Positions 47,518-60,330 are shown, counted from the stretch's first letter. The stretch is DNA of 64,000 bases from Echinarachnius parma (GCA_037951105.1 JBAMJV010007503.1:105800-169799), one strand, 5' to 3'. The notes: generated by a model not told the origin, from the letters alone. Made by a program: numbers and translations.

Positions 47518-47865
47518 GAATGGTTGATGAAAATGTGTATACATGTTTGTGATCTGATATGCCCACTTAGTGATGCGTGAACATTCCACGGTAAATGATT
47601 GTCATATGACCGAGTAATGGGCGAAAATGCAAAGTGGCATTTGCCAACTCACTGCACTTACTTTGTACACAGTTTTAAGTATCCAGTAGATAGTTAAAAA
47701 TCCAAACAATGCAATCATAAATATCTTTATAACGAAGGGGAAATTCGGAAAACCGAAACCGGCTACATGTTTCTACTTGGAATACGATTACAATGAGATA
47801 ATGTGAGAACACTAGAGTTTTAGGTAAGTTTTGTCAATTTTTACAATGTAACTAGATTCCGTTAA
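47518..47865 (-). mobile_element. TTAA MITE family A, truncated copy beside a poly-G element
   Basis: Reverse-oriented family A sequence (GGGCGAAAATGCAAAGTGGC, ATCATAAATATCTTTATAAC) ends at ATGTAACTAGATTCCGTTAA, with TTAA at 47862. The other end runs into the poly-G element at 47452. Confidence 0.7.
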
Positions 47866-49815
47866 AATATATTTCTTTATTTTTCACAGATGTCCCCTTA
47901 TGTTTTGTATTGTTGTATTTCATTATTATTAGGGGACTCGTGTCCCTTTTGTGTGGACGACTACTACAATTTTTTCTTTCAATTAATTGCTCCTTGCAGT
48001 ATTTATGTCTCAACTTCTAAATTTCTCTGAAATTCTAGAGCTATATCACATAACGCACCACGATGATGAAACTCCCCAATAAGGAAGGCAATAATAACAT
48101 GAATAAGGCAATAGAGTACAGTCGTTTGCTCATTGATATATAATCTCATTATTTTGTTAAGTGCAAGTATATAAATGACTATTCTCAACAATCAATTTTT
48201 AAATAATACGCATTATAATTATATTCAGTAGCATAGATTCTCGCAAGAATATTGTAGATGCTTTTTTATAGTTAACCAAAAAGCTTTTATCATCCAGTCG
48301 CATGTCTCTCAAATAATGATGTTTTTATTTTTACCTCATAATAAAATGAAATCAATTGGGACAAACCCAAACATATAAACAATGCATGCACGCATATTAT
48401 GACCATAGACGCATGACGCAAAATGCGCCAGTTCTGATTTGTTCCCCCTTTTTTTTCTGTTAGATACGACAACCATTGTATGCAAAAATGTCTTTATATT
48501 TCAGTCAGCAGCTTCGATCACTATATTTATAATTTACAAATGTAAAAAGTCAAAACTCTTTACATACCGTATACACGGACGTGAATACTTGGGATGTATA
48601 GGATAATAGGAGCAGTCTGAATATCCGTACCTACTGCCCAGTATTATGTAATGCTTTTTTTGTGCGCCCAGGCCTACAATGTACATACCGCTGAACCAGT
48701 GAGTATTTAGCACCGTGCGCAAGGCGTTCGCATGCAATTTGTCACCGAATATCATTTTACGAATCCGAATTACATCTAATCAAGATCACAACACGGATTC
48801 TAAATTAATTTGTCTTCTTTTCAAATACCATAGTCATAATATACAAATAAACTGATAATTTCCTAATATAGTAGAATTTCGATGATAATCACGGCAGCAT
48901 AGAGATTCAATGTTGAAAGAAATGCGTATATTGAAACTTTTCCTTGGTCTTTTGTTTGTGTTAGTCGTTGTTGTAGCAATATTTGTGGGAAATTAACCAA
49001 ATATAACAAATTTTTTGACGAAATAATATTGTAAATGATCGCCCAAGGACAGGCTGAGATGCGTTTCTTTCTTCTCATGGAAGGCTGAAGTATAAAGCGA
49101 TTATTAATTCAATTGAGTACACTAAAATGTATTTCCCATAGGCGATAGAAAGTTAACGTGACTGGCCACTTTCAATTACTAATGTGGCTTTTCATATTAA
49201 CACTATAATTATCTCCTCTGGGAAACACCTATTTTCTACTAAATTTACACGCAATGCCTAGTACCTAATGTTTCCAAAGCGTATACGCAACGGCCGTAGG
49301 ACGGATACAACGCATAATGTCAAGGCCAGAATACGCCTCAAGAACATGCAGAAAACAATTAATGTAATTGATCATAATTATTAATTTGCATTTATATTAA
49401 GGTAAATTTATGTTGTTATTGTTTGAACTATTGTATTGTATACCTGAAATTGATCGCCATTTTCAACAAGCGATTGTGTTTTTATCCCGGGGTTTTATAC
49501 ATCAAAAGAACACAATTGCAATTACATAATATAATATTGTAGTATATTAGAGGTAATTAAAAAGATGGAGTAATGCTCTACTTAAATAACAATGACAAGA
49601 AAGTTATCCTTGTGTTGTGATTCTGTCATCGACTGTATTGAAGCTAAGTCGAGTCATTCCGCGAAATAACAAGTCATCGCAATTCAAAGCCCCCATTAGA
49701 AATCGACCTTGTTGTGTCTCGTACATGATTAATGTTGAAGAATTCCTCGAATTTCAACTATTCAGAGTTACATTAAAAGCTGCTCAATCTAACAGTGATA
49801 ATCCTCCACCTGCTA
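47866..49815. other. Stretch without recognised gene
   Basis: Apart from the dispersed motif at 48711, only unique AT-rich sequence. The frame at 49617-49883 runs into a MITE and is unlikely to be real. Confidence 0.5.
48711..48760 (+). repeat. Dispersed GCACCGTGC motif (copy 2 of 4)
   Basis: GCACCGTGCGCAAGGCGTTC then GCATGCAATTTGTCACCG. Confidence 0.55.
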
Positions 49816-50056
49816 ATGGCCCGGTAAGGTATCAACGGATAGCGGAAACGAATGCCCAACGAATAGAAAATTGGCGAAATTAAATTATCCGGTGATGAAA
49901 GTCGTCTCCATTGCTTTATGTACAGAACATAGAACAACGTACATCACCGGACAAGGAACGGACAAGAAACGCATACGAACGGAGACGAACAGATGGAAAT
50001 TTTAGCTCTCCGTTTGACGTCCGTTTACGCAATCCGTTGATATGTGACCGGGCTAT
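49816..50056 (-). mobile_element. MITE with AGCCCGGTCACATATCA ends (copy 3)
   Basis: The right end is CCGTTGATATGTGACCGGGC, with TTAAATTATCCGGTGATGAA and ACGGACAAGAAACGCATACG inside. The left end is partly decayed. Confidence 0.75.
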
Positions 50057-51248
50057 AAGAAGTGCTCAGAAAGAAAATAAAAACGGTTGAAGTTACAGAA
50101 AACGTCAATATTTACTGATCGAATTAGCAACATTCTTGCTTGTTTGCTGGACAATACCATGTATTAATGGAAAATAAAAATCGTGGAAACTTTTCATCTT
50201 TAAAAAAACAAAAATTCTGATTGTTATTGTTTTCGTAATATTTCGAGCTCTCATATTGAAACATGACTCTTTCTTAGTATGCTACGTTCAAGGTTCGTTA
50301 TCAAATTGAGGAAAAGATTTACCAAACAAGGGGCATTTCAGAGGTCAAATAAAAATAGCCGTATGTGTATTCATGTCTAATATAAGCTTTCTTATACAAC
50401 CGTTTTGGCGTAAATAATTATCAAGATATGGAAATAACTAGGATTTGATTATGTATGTGCATGTAAACCCCATGTTCTTGTTTGATGCTTTTTTGTTAAT
50501 TTCTTAGCCCGAACAAATCCGATCCACAGACTAGTTTGTAAGCATAATTAAACTGACATGTTATTCGCCAATCCATCTATAAAACGATTTGGCACATGAT
50601 AACGCATTTACCAAGTACCGCCGCTAAGTGCTTTTATATCTCGACCGAATGTGCATTCAATATCCAGTCATAGTGTTTCTTTGATCTTCAATCTAAAACA
50701 TGATAGGAAGAAAAATAGGAAAAAAGGGAAGAATATAAAGTAGAAGAAAACAAAACAAGGCAAACAAAGAAGTGTAAAAATGAGAAGGAAAACTTTACGA
50801 AAAGAATATAAGACAAAACGTTTGCAAACAGTTTGAAGTGCCGCTGACTGCAAATTGAGAAGAAAAAACAACTTTACGCGAAATCCATCGCAGTAGCACA
50901 ACAGAATACATGCATTCACCATTAAGAATAAACTGAGTAAATTGTCGACTATTCCTTGTAAAACGCCCAGACATGGCAGTCCACAATGTTATCTTATACA
51001 GAGTTAATCAAAATGCATGCAGAACACGTAGTGTTAACTAATAATGTCCCTGAAACATAAATCTTGTCTTTCTTCCAGATCGATCAATCACTAAATCACG
51101 CACGAAAGGAGAGCCGTTGAAGTCAAAGATTGCGAACTCGATTCATGAAATTACCATGCCCATCGACCAGGTGACGATAATGTAAAGGCGTCGTGTTTTA
51201 CATTAACCCTTCAGGATGCACGTTTGCGTTGTCTTTAATAGTAGACCA
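50057..51248. other. Stretch without recognised gene
   Basis: AT-rich unique sequence with a purine-rich block at 50700-50800. No gene. Confidence 0.5.
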
Positions 51249-51258
51249 CACAAATTTG

Positions 51259-52015
51259 GGTGCGGTTCGTTATTCCGAAGGTTCGTTATTCCGAAGGTTC
51301 GTTATTCCGAACACGCAAATTTCCTATACCTGAGTGTTCGTTAATCCGAAAATGAAATAGGGTTCGTTAATCCGAACATTTGTTGCATTATTCCGAAGGT
51401 TCGTTATTCCGAAGGTTCGTTATTCCGAAGGTTCGTTATTCCGAAGGTTCGCTTTTCCTAAAATGAAATCGGGTTCTTTATTCCGAAGGTTCGTTATTCC
51501 GAAGGTCCGTTATTCCGAGGGTTCGTTATTCCGAAGGTTCGCTATTCCTAAAATGAAATCGGGTTCGTTAATCCGAAAATGAATTTGGGTTTGTTATAAT
51601 GCTATAATTGCATATAAAGAGATAAAATAAACTTAAATGTTTGATTGGTCTGGCCAAGGGAGGGAAAGGGGGAGGGGTATGCTTAATGCAGGCTGTAAAT
51701 TAAATAAACAAAACACAAACTATAGTATTATAACAAGCCCGATTTAATTTTCGGAATAACGAACCCGATTTTATTTTCGGATCAACGAACCTTCGGAATA
51801 ACGAACCTTCGGAATAACGAACCTTCGGAATAACGAACCCGATTTTATTTTCGGATCAACGAACCTTCGGAATAACGAACCTTCGGAATAACGAACCTTC
51901 GGAATAACGAACCTTCGGAATAACGAACCTTCGGAATAACGAACCTTCGGAATAACGAACCTTCGGAATAACTGAACCTTCGGAATAACGAACCTTCGGA
52001 ATAACGGACTGTAAC
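51259..52015. mobile_element. Foldback element with arms made of 16-bp tandem repeats
   Basis: The left arm (51263-51600) is built from GGTTCGTTATTCCGAA units, partly varied as GGTTCGTTAATCCGAA and interspersed with AAAATGAAATCGG. The right arm (about 51737-52010) is the same unit in reverse. A 135-base unique spacer separates them. CACAAATTTG stands directly repeated at 51249-51258 and 52016-52025. Its core CAAATTTG is a palindrome, so it could be target duplication or part of the ends. Arms of short tandem repeats are the mark of foldback transposons such as sea-urchin TU and Drosophila FB. Confidence 0.85.
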
Positions 52016-52117
52016 CACAAATTTGTATGTTATGGTCATACGTGGGAGCGTACAGAGTGGTCGGGATCTGCGTACCCGCGAACGTTCTTAATTAGTTTGT
52101 GCGCGCTAATCCATATT

Positions 52118-52166
52118 TCGCACCGTGCATCAAGGCTTTCGCAAGATAGCACCGTGCGTCTGATAT
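52118..52166 (+). repeat. Dispersed GCACCGTGC motif (copy 3 of 4)
   Basis: GCACCGTGCATCAAGGCTTT, CGCAAGATAGCACCGTGCGT, CTGAT. Confidence 0.6.
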
Positions 52167-52537
52167 ACGCATCCAAACAACCTTTTTAGAGCAGGGGCTA
52201 GTCACGTAGACCTACAACTATGTTCAATTGAGTTGTCAGTCCAACTGAACTTATCGATTCGAATCATAATCATATTGATCGCTGGTTGGTCATTATATAA
52301 GCCAAGTGTAAATAAGGGTGCATAATGAAACGTAAGGATTAGATGCCGGAATCTTCTTGTGTGAGGCACACCCATTGGCGCGCACGTGAGGATACTATAT
52401 ATAGGGACTGAAAGCCCGAAATAAAAATTCAACCATGATGTTACTCAACCCCCTGCAAAAGAAAGAGTTTAATCAAAGCAGCGTAACCGCAATTTTAAAT
52501 TGAATTTGAAACTAAACGGCGTTTTTCTCTTTCGTTT

Positions 52538-52813
52538 TTAAAGGGATCTAGTAAAATTGTGAACAAGTAAGATCTCAGGCGGTTCTCACATACCTCGTTG
52601 CATTTGTATTCCAATATATCCATTGAACAGGTTTCGTTTTTCTTCGAATTTCGCTTTCGTTATTATGATTCAAGTGATCGTATTTGATATTCTCCAGTGG
52701 ATAATTACAACAGTGTATGAAGTAAGTGCAATGGGTTAGCAATTATCACTTTGCATTTTTAGCTCAATGCTAGGTAATATGACATTAATTTACAATGTTA
52801 TTAGATCACTTAA
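52538..52813 (+). mobile_element. TTAA MITE family A, internally shortened copy
   Basis: It begins TTAAAGGGATCTAGTAAAAT and ends in ATTAGATCACTTAA. The right TTAA (52810-52813) is the left TTAA of the next copy. Family blocks (GGTTCTCACATACCTCGTTG, CACTTTGCATTTTTAGCTCA) are present but about 100 bases are missing. Confidence 0.82.
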
Positions 52814-53183
52814 AGGGGTCTTAGTAACATTGTCCAAATCCTCAAAATTCTAGCGGTTCCCTCATACTGTTGTATTCGTATTACCAATACAATCGTGGGA
52901 CAGGTTTCGGTTTTTCAAATTTCCCTTTCGTTACAAAGATATGTACGATTGAAGTATTCAGATAAGAAAAACTCCGGTGGAGTTTTTCTTACCGTGTACA
53001 AAGTGAGTGCAGTGAGTTAGTGACTATCACTTTGCATTTTCGCTCATTACTGGCCATGCAATGTCCATTTGACTTGAAATTTTCACACAATACCCTGCGG
53101 ACATATGAGATAACAGCAATATACATTGCATCAACCATTCATCACTTTTTGCACATGTCAACAAAGTTACTAGATCCCTTTAA
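52810..53183 (+). mobile_element. TTAA MITE family A, best-preserved copy
   Basis: TTAA occurs at 52810-52813 and 53180-53183. Termini are AAGGGGTCTTAGTAACATTG and CAACAAAGTTACTAGATCCC. At 374 bases it serves as the reference unit for the family. A small internal hairpin (AAACTCCGG/CCGGAGTTT-like, near 52970-52990) is conserved in the dimer at 1717. Confidence 0.87.
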
Positions 53184-53659
53184 AGTCTAAAAAAAATGTT
53201 TAAAACCTTACATGGTTCGATATTTCAGATACAGTAGCAGTGCTTTTTTTTTATTGCCGCTAGGTGTAATTAATGACGGGTGCGCGCATGCACGGCCGGT
53301 GGCAAGAAAAAGGCGAGAAGTGACATAAAAATCGATAAGATCTTGAAATGTATCGTCCCGAACATTAGAGAGAAGATTGATTAAACTCCTTTTCTGGCTT
53401 TGTACGGGTCTGCGTGTTCGCAGTCTCGAAAAACGTGATTCTAAATAGGCATTTTTTCTCCTTCGAACGTGGTTTAAAGTTAGGAAAGGGTGTCGGTTTT
53501 CGTTTCTGTTTTTTTTTTATGTTCACGCCCGGTGCTTTACATTTCAACCTTGTCCCACACAGCACAAGTCTACCTCGTATCTAATGCGAATGTTATTATG
53601 GCCCAACAGTCCATGGATTACAAGAAAATTCTTCTACTTATATAATACTATATATAGCC

Positions 53660-53950
<291 letters not shown>

Positions 53951-55038
53951 GTTCTCGCTCTACAGAAAATTACGTCAACTTACGCGATATAACCGAGGGT
54001 TGACATCTAATCTGCTGTTGAGCGGTGGGCCTATGTTGGGGGAGATTCCGATATGGGGTTCAGTGTTGAAGCATATTTTGTCTCACCCCCTTGCAAGATC
54101 GTCCCACGAAAGCAATCATTTCTCTAACACGTGTCCGTGTTGCTTGATAATGCAGCGGATCGTTAGGTCGATTCAAGTTTCACTTCCTTGGTTTATATGG
54201 TCTACTTCAAACGCCTCCACTTTCCAGAAGTTACCCAGAAAGTTCCCCTTTTTCGGAGAGACACCCTTGGAAATGCAGAGGACTTGAGGTTAGAAATTTG
54301 TCTCGCTCTTCTTGAAGAGCTCGCATTTTCGATACTATACGGTAAAAGCTTTTATTGAAAGGAGATCTACCATATACAGTGCCCATGATTTAATCGGACC
54401 AAAGTTTTGAAACAAAGAAGCAAAATGAGAGGCAATCGTGATATACGTGCTACCTCTGTTCAAAATATGGAAGAGCTTTTACGAAATTAACCCATCCCCC
54501 AGGCCTGAAATACGGCACTTTCTTAACATGAATGTAGCTACGTGCGCAATAATTGAATTGATTATGGATTAGGTGTACCTCAACATGGGGCTCCTGGTTA
54601 ACATTGTCGTGTATCTCAGCACGATTTCGAACGTATGAGTGATATGAAACATCCATAAAGCAGCTGTCTCGAGACATTGATTTCTATTGATGGATCATTG
54701 GGGATTATGCTTCCAGTATATTAAGCATACTTTAATCGATTTTCTTCAGACATTGAGTTAAAAAGCGACGATCGAAGAACCAGGGATTCCTTACTATTGT
54801 TGATTCCTTCATACGTTTTTTATTGTTAATATAAATTTTGCATAATAATACTTCATTTAACCAAAAAATCCTAGCTATTATTATATTATACTGCGAATAA
54901 TAAGTGAAATCCAGGTGCAAAGCAATGTTTTTGTAAATAGTGCAGAGAATTACGAAAATAGTTTTTTTTTTAAATGCCTATTACAGTGGCGCCGTTTGGC
55001 TAGTAGGTGAGTATGCAACACCAAGCCTGTGTGTATTT
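53951..55038. other. Stretch without recognised gene
   Basis: The plus frame at 53949-54287 shows no domain. No repeat was recognised. Confidence 0.45.
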
Positions 55039-55087
55039 TGCACCGTGCATCAAGTCGTTCGCAATATGGCATCGCGCATCTGATTTA
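55039..55087 (+). repeat. Dispersed GCACCGTGC motif (copy 4 of 4)
   Basis: GCACCGTGCATCAAGTCGTT, CGCAATATGGCATCGCGCAT, CTGATTTAA, running directly into the family C MITE. Confidence 0.6.
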
Positions 55088-55444
55088 AAGGGTACCACCA
55101 CACAAAAATAATATTCTTATAAATGAAAGATAACATCTTTAGTAGTCCATTCCATTAACAAGTTCAGAAAAATATAATTCCAGAAAAAAATATATAATTG
55201 GAAAACGCATCACCATTCTAAAGCATGCGTTCATGGGTCTGCGTGTACGAAGAGCGAACGAATCGTCCGGGATTCTTTTGTCTCCAAACCACTAAATAAT
55301 ACTGGTTCCGTAAGTGGTGGTAGTTAATTGCATTGTTTATGGATTACACAACCCTTTGCAAAATGTTGGGTATCTATTTGATATCACAAAATGGTACCAA
55401 AACATATAATTATATGTTGTTCTTTGCCTGGTGGTCCCCTTTAA
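55085..55444 (+). mobile_element. TTAA MITE family C (copy 2)
   Basis: TTAA lies at 55085-55088 and 55441-55444, with termini AAGGGTACCACCACACAAAA and CTGGTGGTCCCCT. This copy is 53 bases shorter than the first, mainly through a deletion after TGTCTCCAAAC. Confidence 0.85.
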
Positions 55445-55586
55445 GAATCCGAACTGCCCTATACCGTTTTAGTGATAAGACATCGCGGTGGACGCGCTGT
55501 TCATGAAGTCATAATTGCATCAGACATAATATAGTAAGTTTATATCTACTGTAGATCGCTCCCTATATAAATGTCATGCACTGAGA

Positions 55587-56062
<476 letters not shown>

Positions 56063-56104
56063 AACAGCCATCTTGTGCGCTACTGGTGCACTATTAAAGG
56101 ATAA

Positions 56105-56300
56105 TAGGAAGAATGCAATTGTCGTGTAGTAATATAACGTAACCGTTTTGATGAAATACAAGTTATGCCTCAAATCACAACTTGTCCATGATTTGGAAAT
56201 GAACGAATAAATTTCATTTCATTTCATTTTATTCAGATTTCCACAAAATTACATTCGAAACATACAAATCAACAAATATAGTAACAAATATAGTAACAAA
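56105..56300. mobile_element. Possible convergent retroelement 3' tails
   Basis: GGAAATGAACGAATAAA followed by TTTCATTTCATTTCA looks like a plus-strand tail. TTTTATTCAGATTTCCAC directly after it looks like the complement of a minus-strand tail. Coding parts are absent on both sides. Confidence 0.35.
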
Positions 56301-57032
56301 AATATGAACATCTCATGAATACAAAATACAAAATGAACGTCACAGACAACAGAAAAGGTCACATGCTACAACTAAAGTTTGCCAAAATGCGAGTCATGTT
56401 TACACAAATAATACCGCTAGGTTCTACGCTAAACGAGGCAGCAGCCTTACCCCCAAGGCGTTGATCGACGTGTCAATATCACCTCCAAATTGTATTCGAT
56501 GTATTGATTTGATGCTGATGAAAAAGCGAGAAAAAATGTTATTCGTTATCTCTTCTTTCCCCGAAATTGTTATCAATAACCAGACACAAATCAATTTTTT
56601 TGATACATCCGGAGATATTACGGGTATTGCACTTTCTTATTCTTTCTTGTTTACTCGCTGGTCTGATATATAAAAAACATATATATAATGACCTTGCTCA
56701 AAACCAACAGCTTGATCGCCAACTCCTGCGGTCCCGCCGGTTCTTTTCCATTATGCAGCAACCCTACGAGTAACGCATTTCAACACGCTCAACTCATGGA
56801 AAGATGGTTGGCAGCAGAGTCCACAACCCTCGAACGTGGCGAGGATGCCGCCAGATATTGGGTCACCGTCAGCAGGCCCCGCACAGGTTTTGTTGAGGCC
56901 TGATAAGACCATCCCCACTCCCCAGCCTATTCATGACTGCCCCACCCTCCGCTTTACCTGCTAACAAAGGGTCTGAATATTTGACCCGACCCTCTGGCGC
57001 AACTCGCTGGCTGCAAAATATACGTTATGCTG
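56301..57032. other. Unassigned segment, GC-richer from 56690
   Basis: 56690-57030 is clearly richer in GC than its surroundings and holds a 71-codon frame ending ERWLAAE...RPRTGFVEA. No known domain is recognised. It may be a remnant of a retroelement or host exon. Confidence 0.35.
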
Positions 57033-57324
57033 CAGGCCCGATTGTTCCAGGGGGGATGCGTAATAAAAAAATAAATAAAAAAGGACCTAGACCGATACCA
57101 CTGGTTGAGTCGTGTATATAAGCAAGGGGGAAGGGAGGGGGGGGGAGGGGGGGGGGGGGGGGGGGGTCGTCAACAAGACCGTTCATTACCACAAGACCAC
57201 TGGTTTAATGGTTCAGATTGCCGAGACCGTTTACAAAGTGGACCTTTCTGAATTTGGGGGGTGCGCACCAACGCACCCCCCCCCCCCCCCCCAAAAAAAA
57301 TGTAATAATCTGGATACGGCCCTG
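57033..57324 (+). mobile_element. CAGGCCNGTAGCCAGG poly-G element (copy 3)
   Basis: CAGGCCCGATTGTTCCAGGG to GGATACGGCCCTG, with a G block at 57128-57166, CCACTGGTTTAATGGTTCAG, AAAGTGGACCTTTCTGAATT and a C block at 57278-57292. It has the same block order as the copy at 33824. Confidence 0.8.
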
Positions 57325-57361
57325 CGTTGCATAGACGCCTTGCTGTCTTATACGGAAAAAG

Positions 57362-57455
57362 ATGGAGGAGGAGGAGGAGGAGGAGGAGGAGGAGGAGGAG
57401 GAGGAGGAGGAAGAGGAGGAGGAGAAGAGCAACAACAACAACAACAACAACAGCA
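57362..57455 (+). repeat. GGA then ACA microsatellite
   Basis: About 20 GGA units (with two AAG interruptions) pass into ten ACA/GCA units. Confidence 0.95.
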
Positions 57456-59528
57456 ACACAATAATACCATGTTCAGAGTTTAAGGAAAATGATTTTGACA
57501 TGCAGTTAGAATTCAAAAGTGTATGGATATATAACAAAATGACATCAAAGTTCACATAATTATACGCCTATGTTATGATATGTGTTCTCCACCCAAAATA
57601 TAAATAGTCACAGCCAGTTTTAAGGCTTTACAAAACCAACGGTATCCAGGCGCGAGAATATGTTTAATTCAAATCGCTCTATAGTTTTGTCAACGGTATG
57701 TGACAATTTTCAAAGCGTTCAAATAAAGCGATGATCAAACATTTGGTAAGTAAACTGCATCATAGTTCTCATGCATCATCACGCGATCGTGACAGAGGAG
57801 TGCAGTCTGGATGTACGTGGAACAAAAGATAAATATTTGCAGTGGAATGTAGATAGGAGAATAATGATACTTCCGATTTATGAGGGTATGTATTGCAATA
57901 TTGCATTACATGATTGCATGATGCAGCCCGATTGAAGTTAATTATAAATGTAAGAATAATCGCAAAGCAGAAGCGAAATTTATCTTTCGACAATAACTCA
58001 ATATTATGTTCTCGAGAAGCGATGGGCCTGAAAATTGCTCTTAGCGAAAGAGGTTTTTTGTTGTATTTCTTATAAAAGGTGCCCTAAATATTTTGTGTTC
58101 GGTAGGAAATCAAGACGCGCCACTCCTATAAAAAGTGTGTACTACATTCAGACCATACAAACTAGGTATAAAGCAACTGTTTGTATAACTGAAATACCAA
58201 TAGTTTGTCATTAAATATACACATGTTTTGAATTCTTGGACTCTCAACACATATCCAATCTCGCGGGGCGTGTGAGAAGATACATTACTTATTTCATTCA
58301 ATTTATTGATGTCGTTCATGTAATTGTTAACGTTATTTATTAATTTTAATTGATTAATTTATTCCATTCATGTCATTCCATTTTATATTCATTTCATTCA
58401 TGCATCCGTCCAAATTGAAAATTGCGGTACACATTATCACATAATAACGTAACATAAAATATTAGAAGGTACGAGTAAAAAAAAAAAGCAATTATACCAA
58501 ACATAAACTTCAATTTGAATGCGCTCTCCAATACACAATTCGACAACCATATCACTTTAAAGTGTTGAACGTGCTCAGGAATATTGAGATAATGTATGAC
58601 ATCATTCAGCAATATCCAGGAGACGTGGACGGTGGATGCATGATTAAGATACATTATTGATATCGAAACCGATTTCGATTTTCCAGAGAATAGAATACGA
58701 TCTTGTTAGGAATATTGCATTAAAAAACAAAAGTATAAGATGTTTAAAATTGATGTTTTGTCACTCCCATGTCACGACTAATTTCCATCGTTCGTGCTTA
58801 ATTGCTCCTGAATGGATTAATACTTAGAATACTGAGAATACTTCAATAGCAATGGCGCCCGAATCCCATTTTTAAGGGATCTAGTAACATTAACAAAGTC
58901 ATGATTTCAACCCGGCTTAACTATTATACTGATTCAGTAGGACTTTCCAAATATCGGGTCCAAAATACTTCGCAAGTATTTCAGTAAGTCAAAAATGCTC
59001 ACTACAGCAAGTTATAAACGAAATAACAATGTATATAGTAAATATATAATCCATTGCGGATCATTAGCGATATTATTTCCGAAACAATGTATATATTATA
59101 CGGAAATCTATTTTGCATATTATCGGTGGCCGTTGACGTTACACATTTTGTACCAGTTCAGTATGGAAACCAAAGGGTTAACTACGTCACGTCACCATGG
59201 AAACCCAATGTCAGCCATTATCGTCTTGGATATCACGAGCTGCGAGTAATCTTGCAGCTGTGTCTCATGTTTCTTGAACCTGCCCCTGGTATTTGACATT
59301 CATCAATGATTTCATCGGTTTCCGTGACAATTTAATCTCACTGATATATTGCGAGTTAAGTGTTACTTTTGCGTGTTTCAGTAGCCGCTGCATCGGACTG
59401 GCTATCCGTTTCTTGACATCTAGCACTCGGACCACACAATATGTGCATGCGCGTGCTATTCGTCGACCCCTGGGTGTTTTTATTTTTTCAAGTTTGTTCA
59501 AGTTTTTTCAAGTTTTTCAAGTTTAGCC
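57456..59528. other. Stretch without recognised gene
   Basis: AT-rich. A short family A terminus (AAGGGATCTAGTAACATTAA) is at 58876. A run of TTTTTTCAAGTTT units at 59484-59523 precedes the hAT-like MITE. Confidence 0.5.
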
Positions 59529-59676
59529 CAGTGGCGTAGCTAGGGGGGCACGTTCCCCAATCCATTATTTGCCAAAACAATTAAAAGCACTTGGTGAAAT
59601 GCATGGAAACATAAAGCAATACATAAAGTGTGCCCCCCCCCCCCCCCTCAATCGATCCGACCACTCTATGCCACTG
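59529..59676. mobile_element. Minimal hAT-like MITE, 148 bp, perfect 8-bp duplication
   Basis: CAGTGGCGTAGCTAGGGGGG at the left and a poly-C run then CACTCTATGCCACTG at the right. GTTTAGCC is repeated exactly at 59521-59528 and 59677-59684. The interior shares AATACATAAAGTGTGCCCCC with degenerate copies near 37700. Confidence 0.88.
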
Positions 59677-59863
59677 GTTTAGCCTATGGTTTAGCCTATG
59701 ATCCAGTATAGTCGCCGTTTTGTATCGTGTTATCTGTTGTATCTTTATCAAGATGTTTAAATAGGTTCGCCTCAAACACATTTCAAAATGCTGCAGTTAC
59801 GAGCATTGTGAATTAAAAAAGAGAAGCAAACAATCAAGCCTTCAAGAATGGAAAGCTTCACAT

Positions 59864-59995
59864 GGGCCCCATTGCAGAAAAAATTGCAATCGATTGTAAC
59901 TTAGTCAGAAAATAAATTATGCAGATTTGAACCAAACAGATTTGCGCATTTTGTCACATTGCATCTTTACAATCGATTGGAACTCTCGGGGTCCT
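59864..59995. mobile_element. Foldback MITE related to 8460 (copy 2)
   Basis: GGGCCCCATTGCAGAAAAAA, AATCGATTGTAACT and the right CAATCGATTGGAACT...GGGGTCC match the arms of the copy at 8460, with more decay. Confidence 0.6.
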
Positions 59996-60028
59996 TCGTA
60001 TGGTTCCCGTAGATCCGGGACCCACTGT

Positions 60029-60330
60029 CCAGGGGGGGGGCTTCGCAAAGGTCATAAGTTGGACTTAGAAATTATGGAAAGCTGTTAGTTTCTTTAAAAC
60101 TATTTTGTAAAATTTATTTAAAAACGGATAAGATGTTGATTCGAATCATTGATATTTTATATTTTCATGGGGATTTCATGTTTTTGATGTAAAATTTATG
60201 AAAAGTCTAAAATACTTGCATTTTCGCTTTTTAATATATTTTATTCCAAGTCTACAAATGGCTTTCCATAATTTGTAAGTCCAACTTAGAGTCAAGTTCA
60301 ACTTAGAATCTTTCTGAAACACCCCCCAGG
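60029..60330. mobile_element. MITE with CCTGGGGGGNNTTC ends and AAGTTGGACTTA arms
   Basis: CCAGGGGGGGGGCTTCGCAA and TTTCTGAAACACCCCCCAGG are inverted, as are AGTTGGACTTAGAAATTATG and CATAATTTGTAAGTCCAACT further in. 300 bases, AT-rich core, no ORF, single copy in the window. Confidence 0.72.

Noticed and set aside
51263-52010. CRISPR array
   Set aside because: The 16-base units are directly contiguous without unique spacers and occur in two inverted blocks.
51845-52039. 64-residue repeated peptide frame (FRRFVIPKVRYSEGS type)
   Set aside because: It is the translation of the 16-bp repeat (period 16 cycles through all frames) and not a protein.
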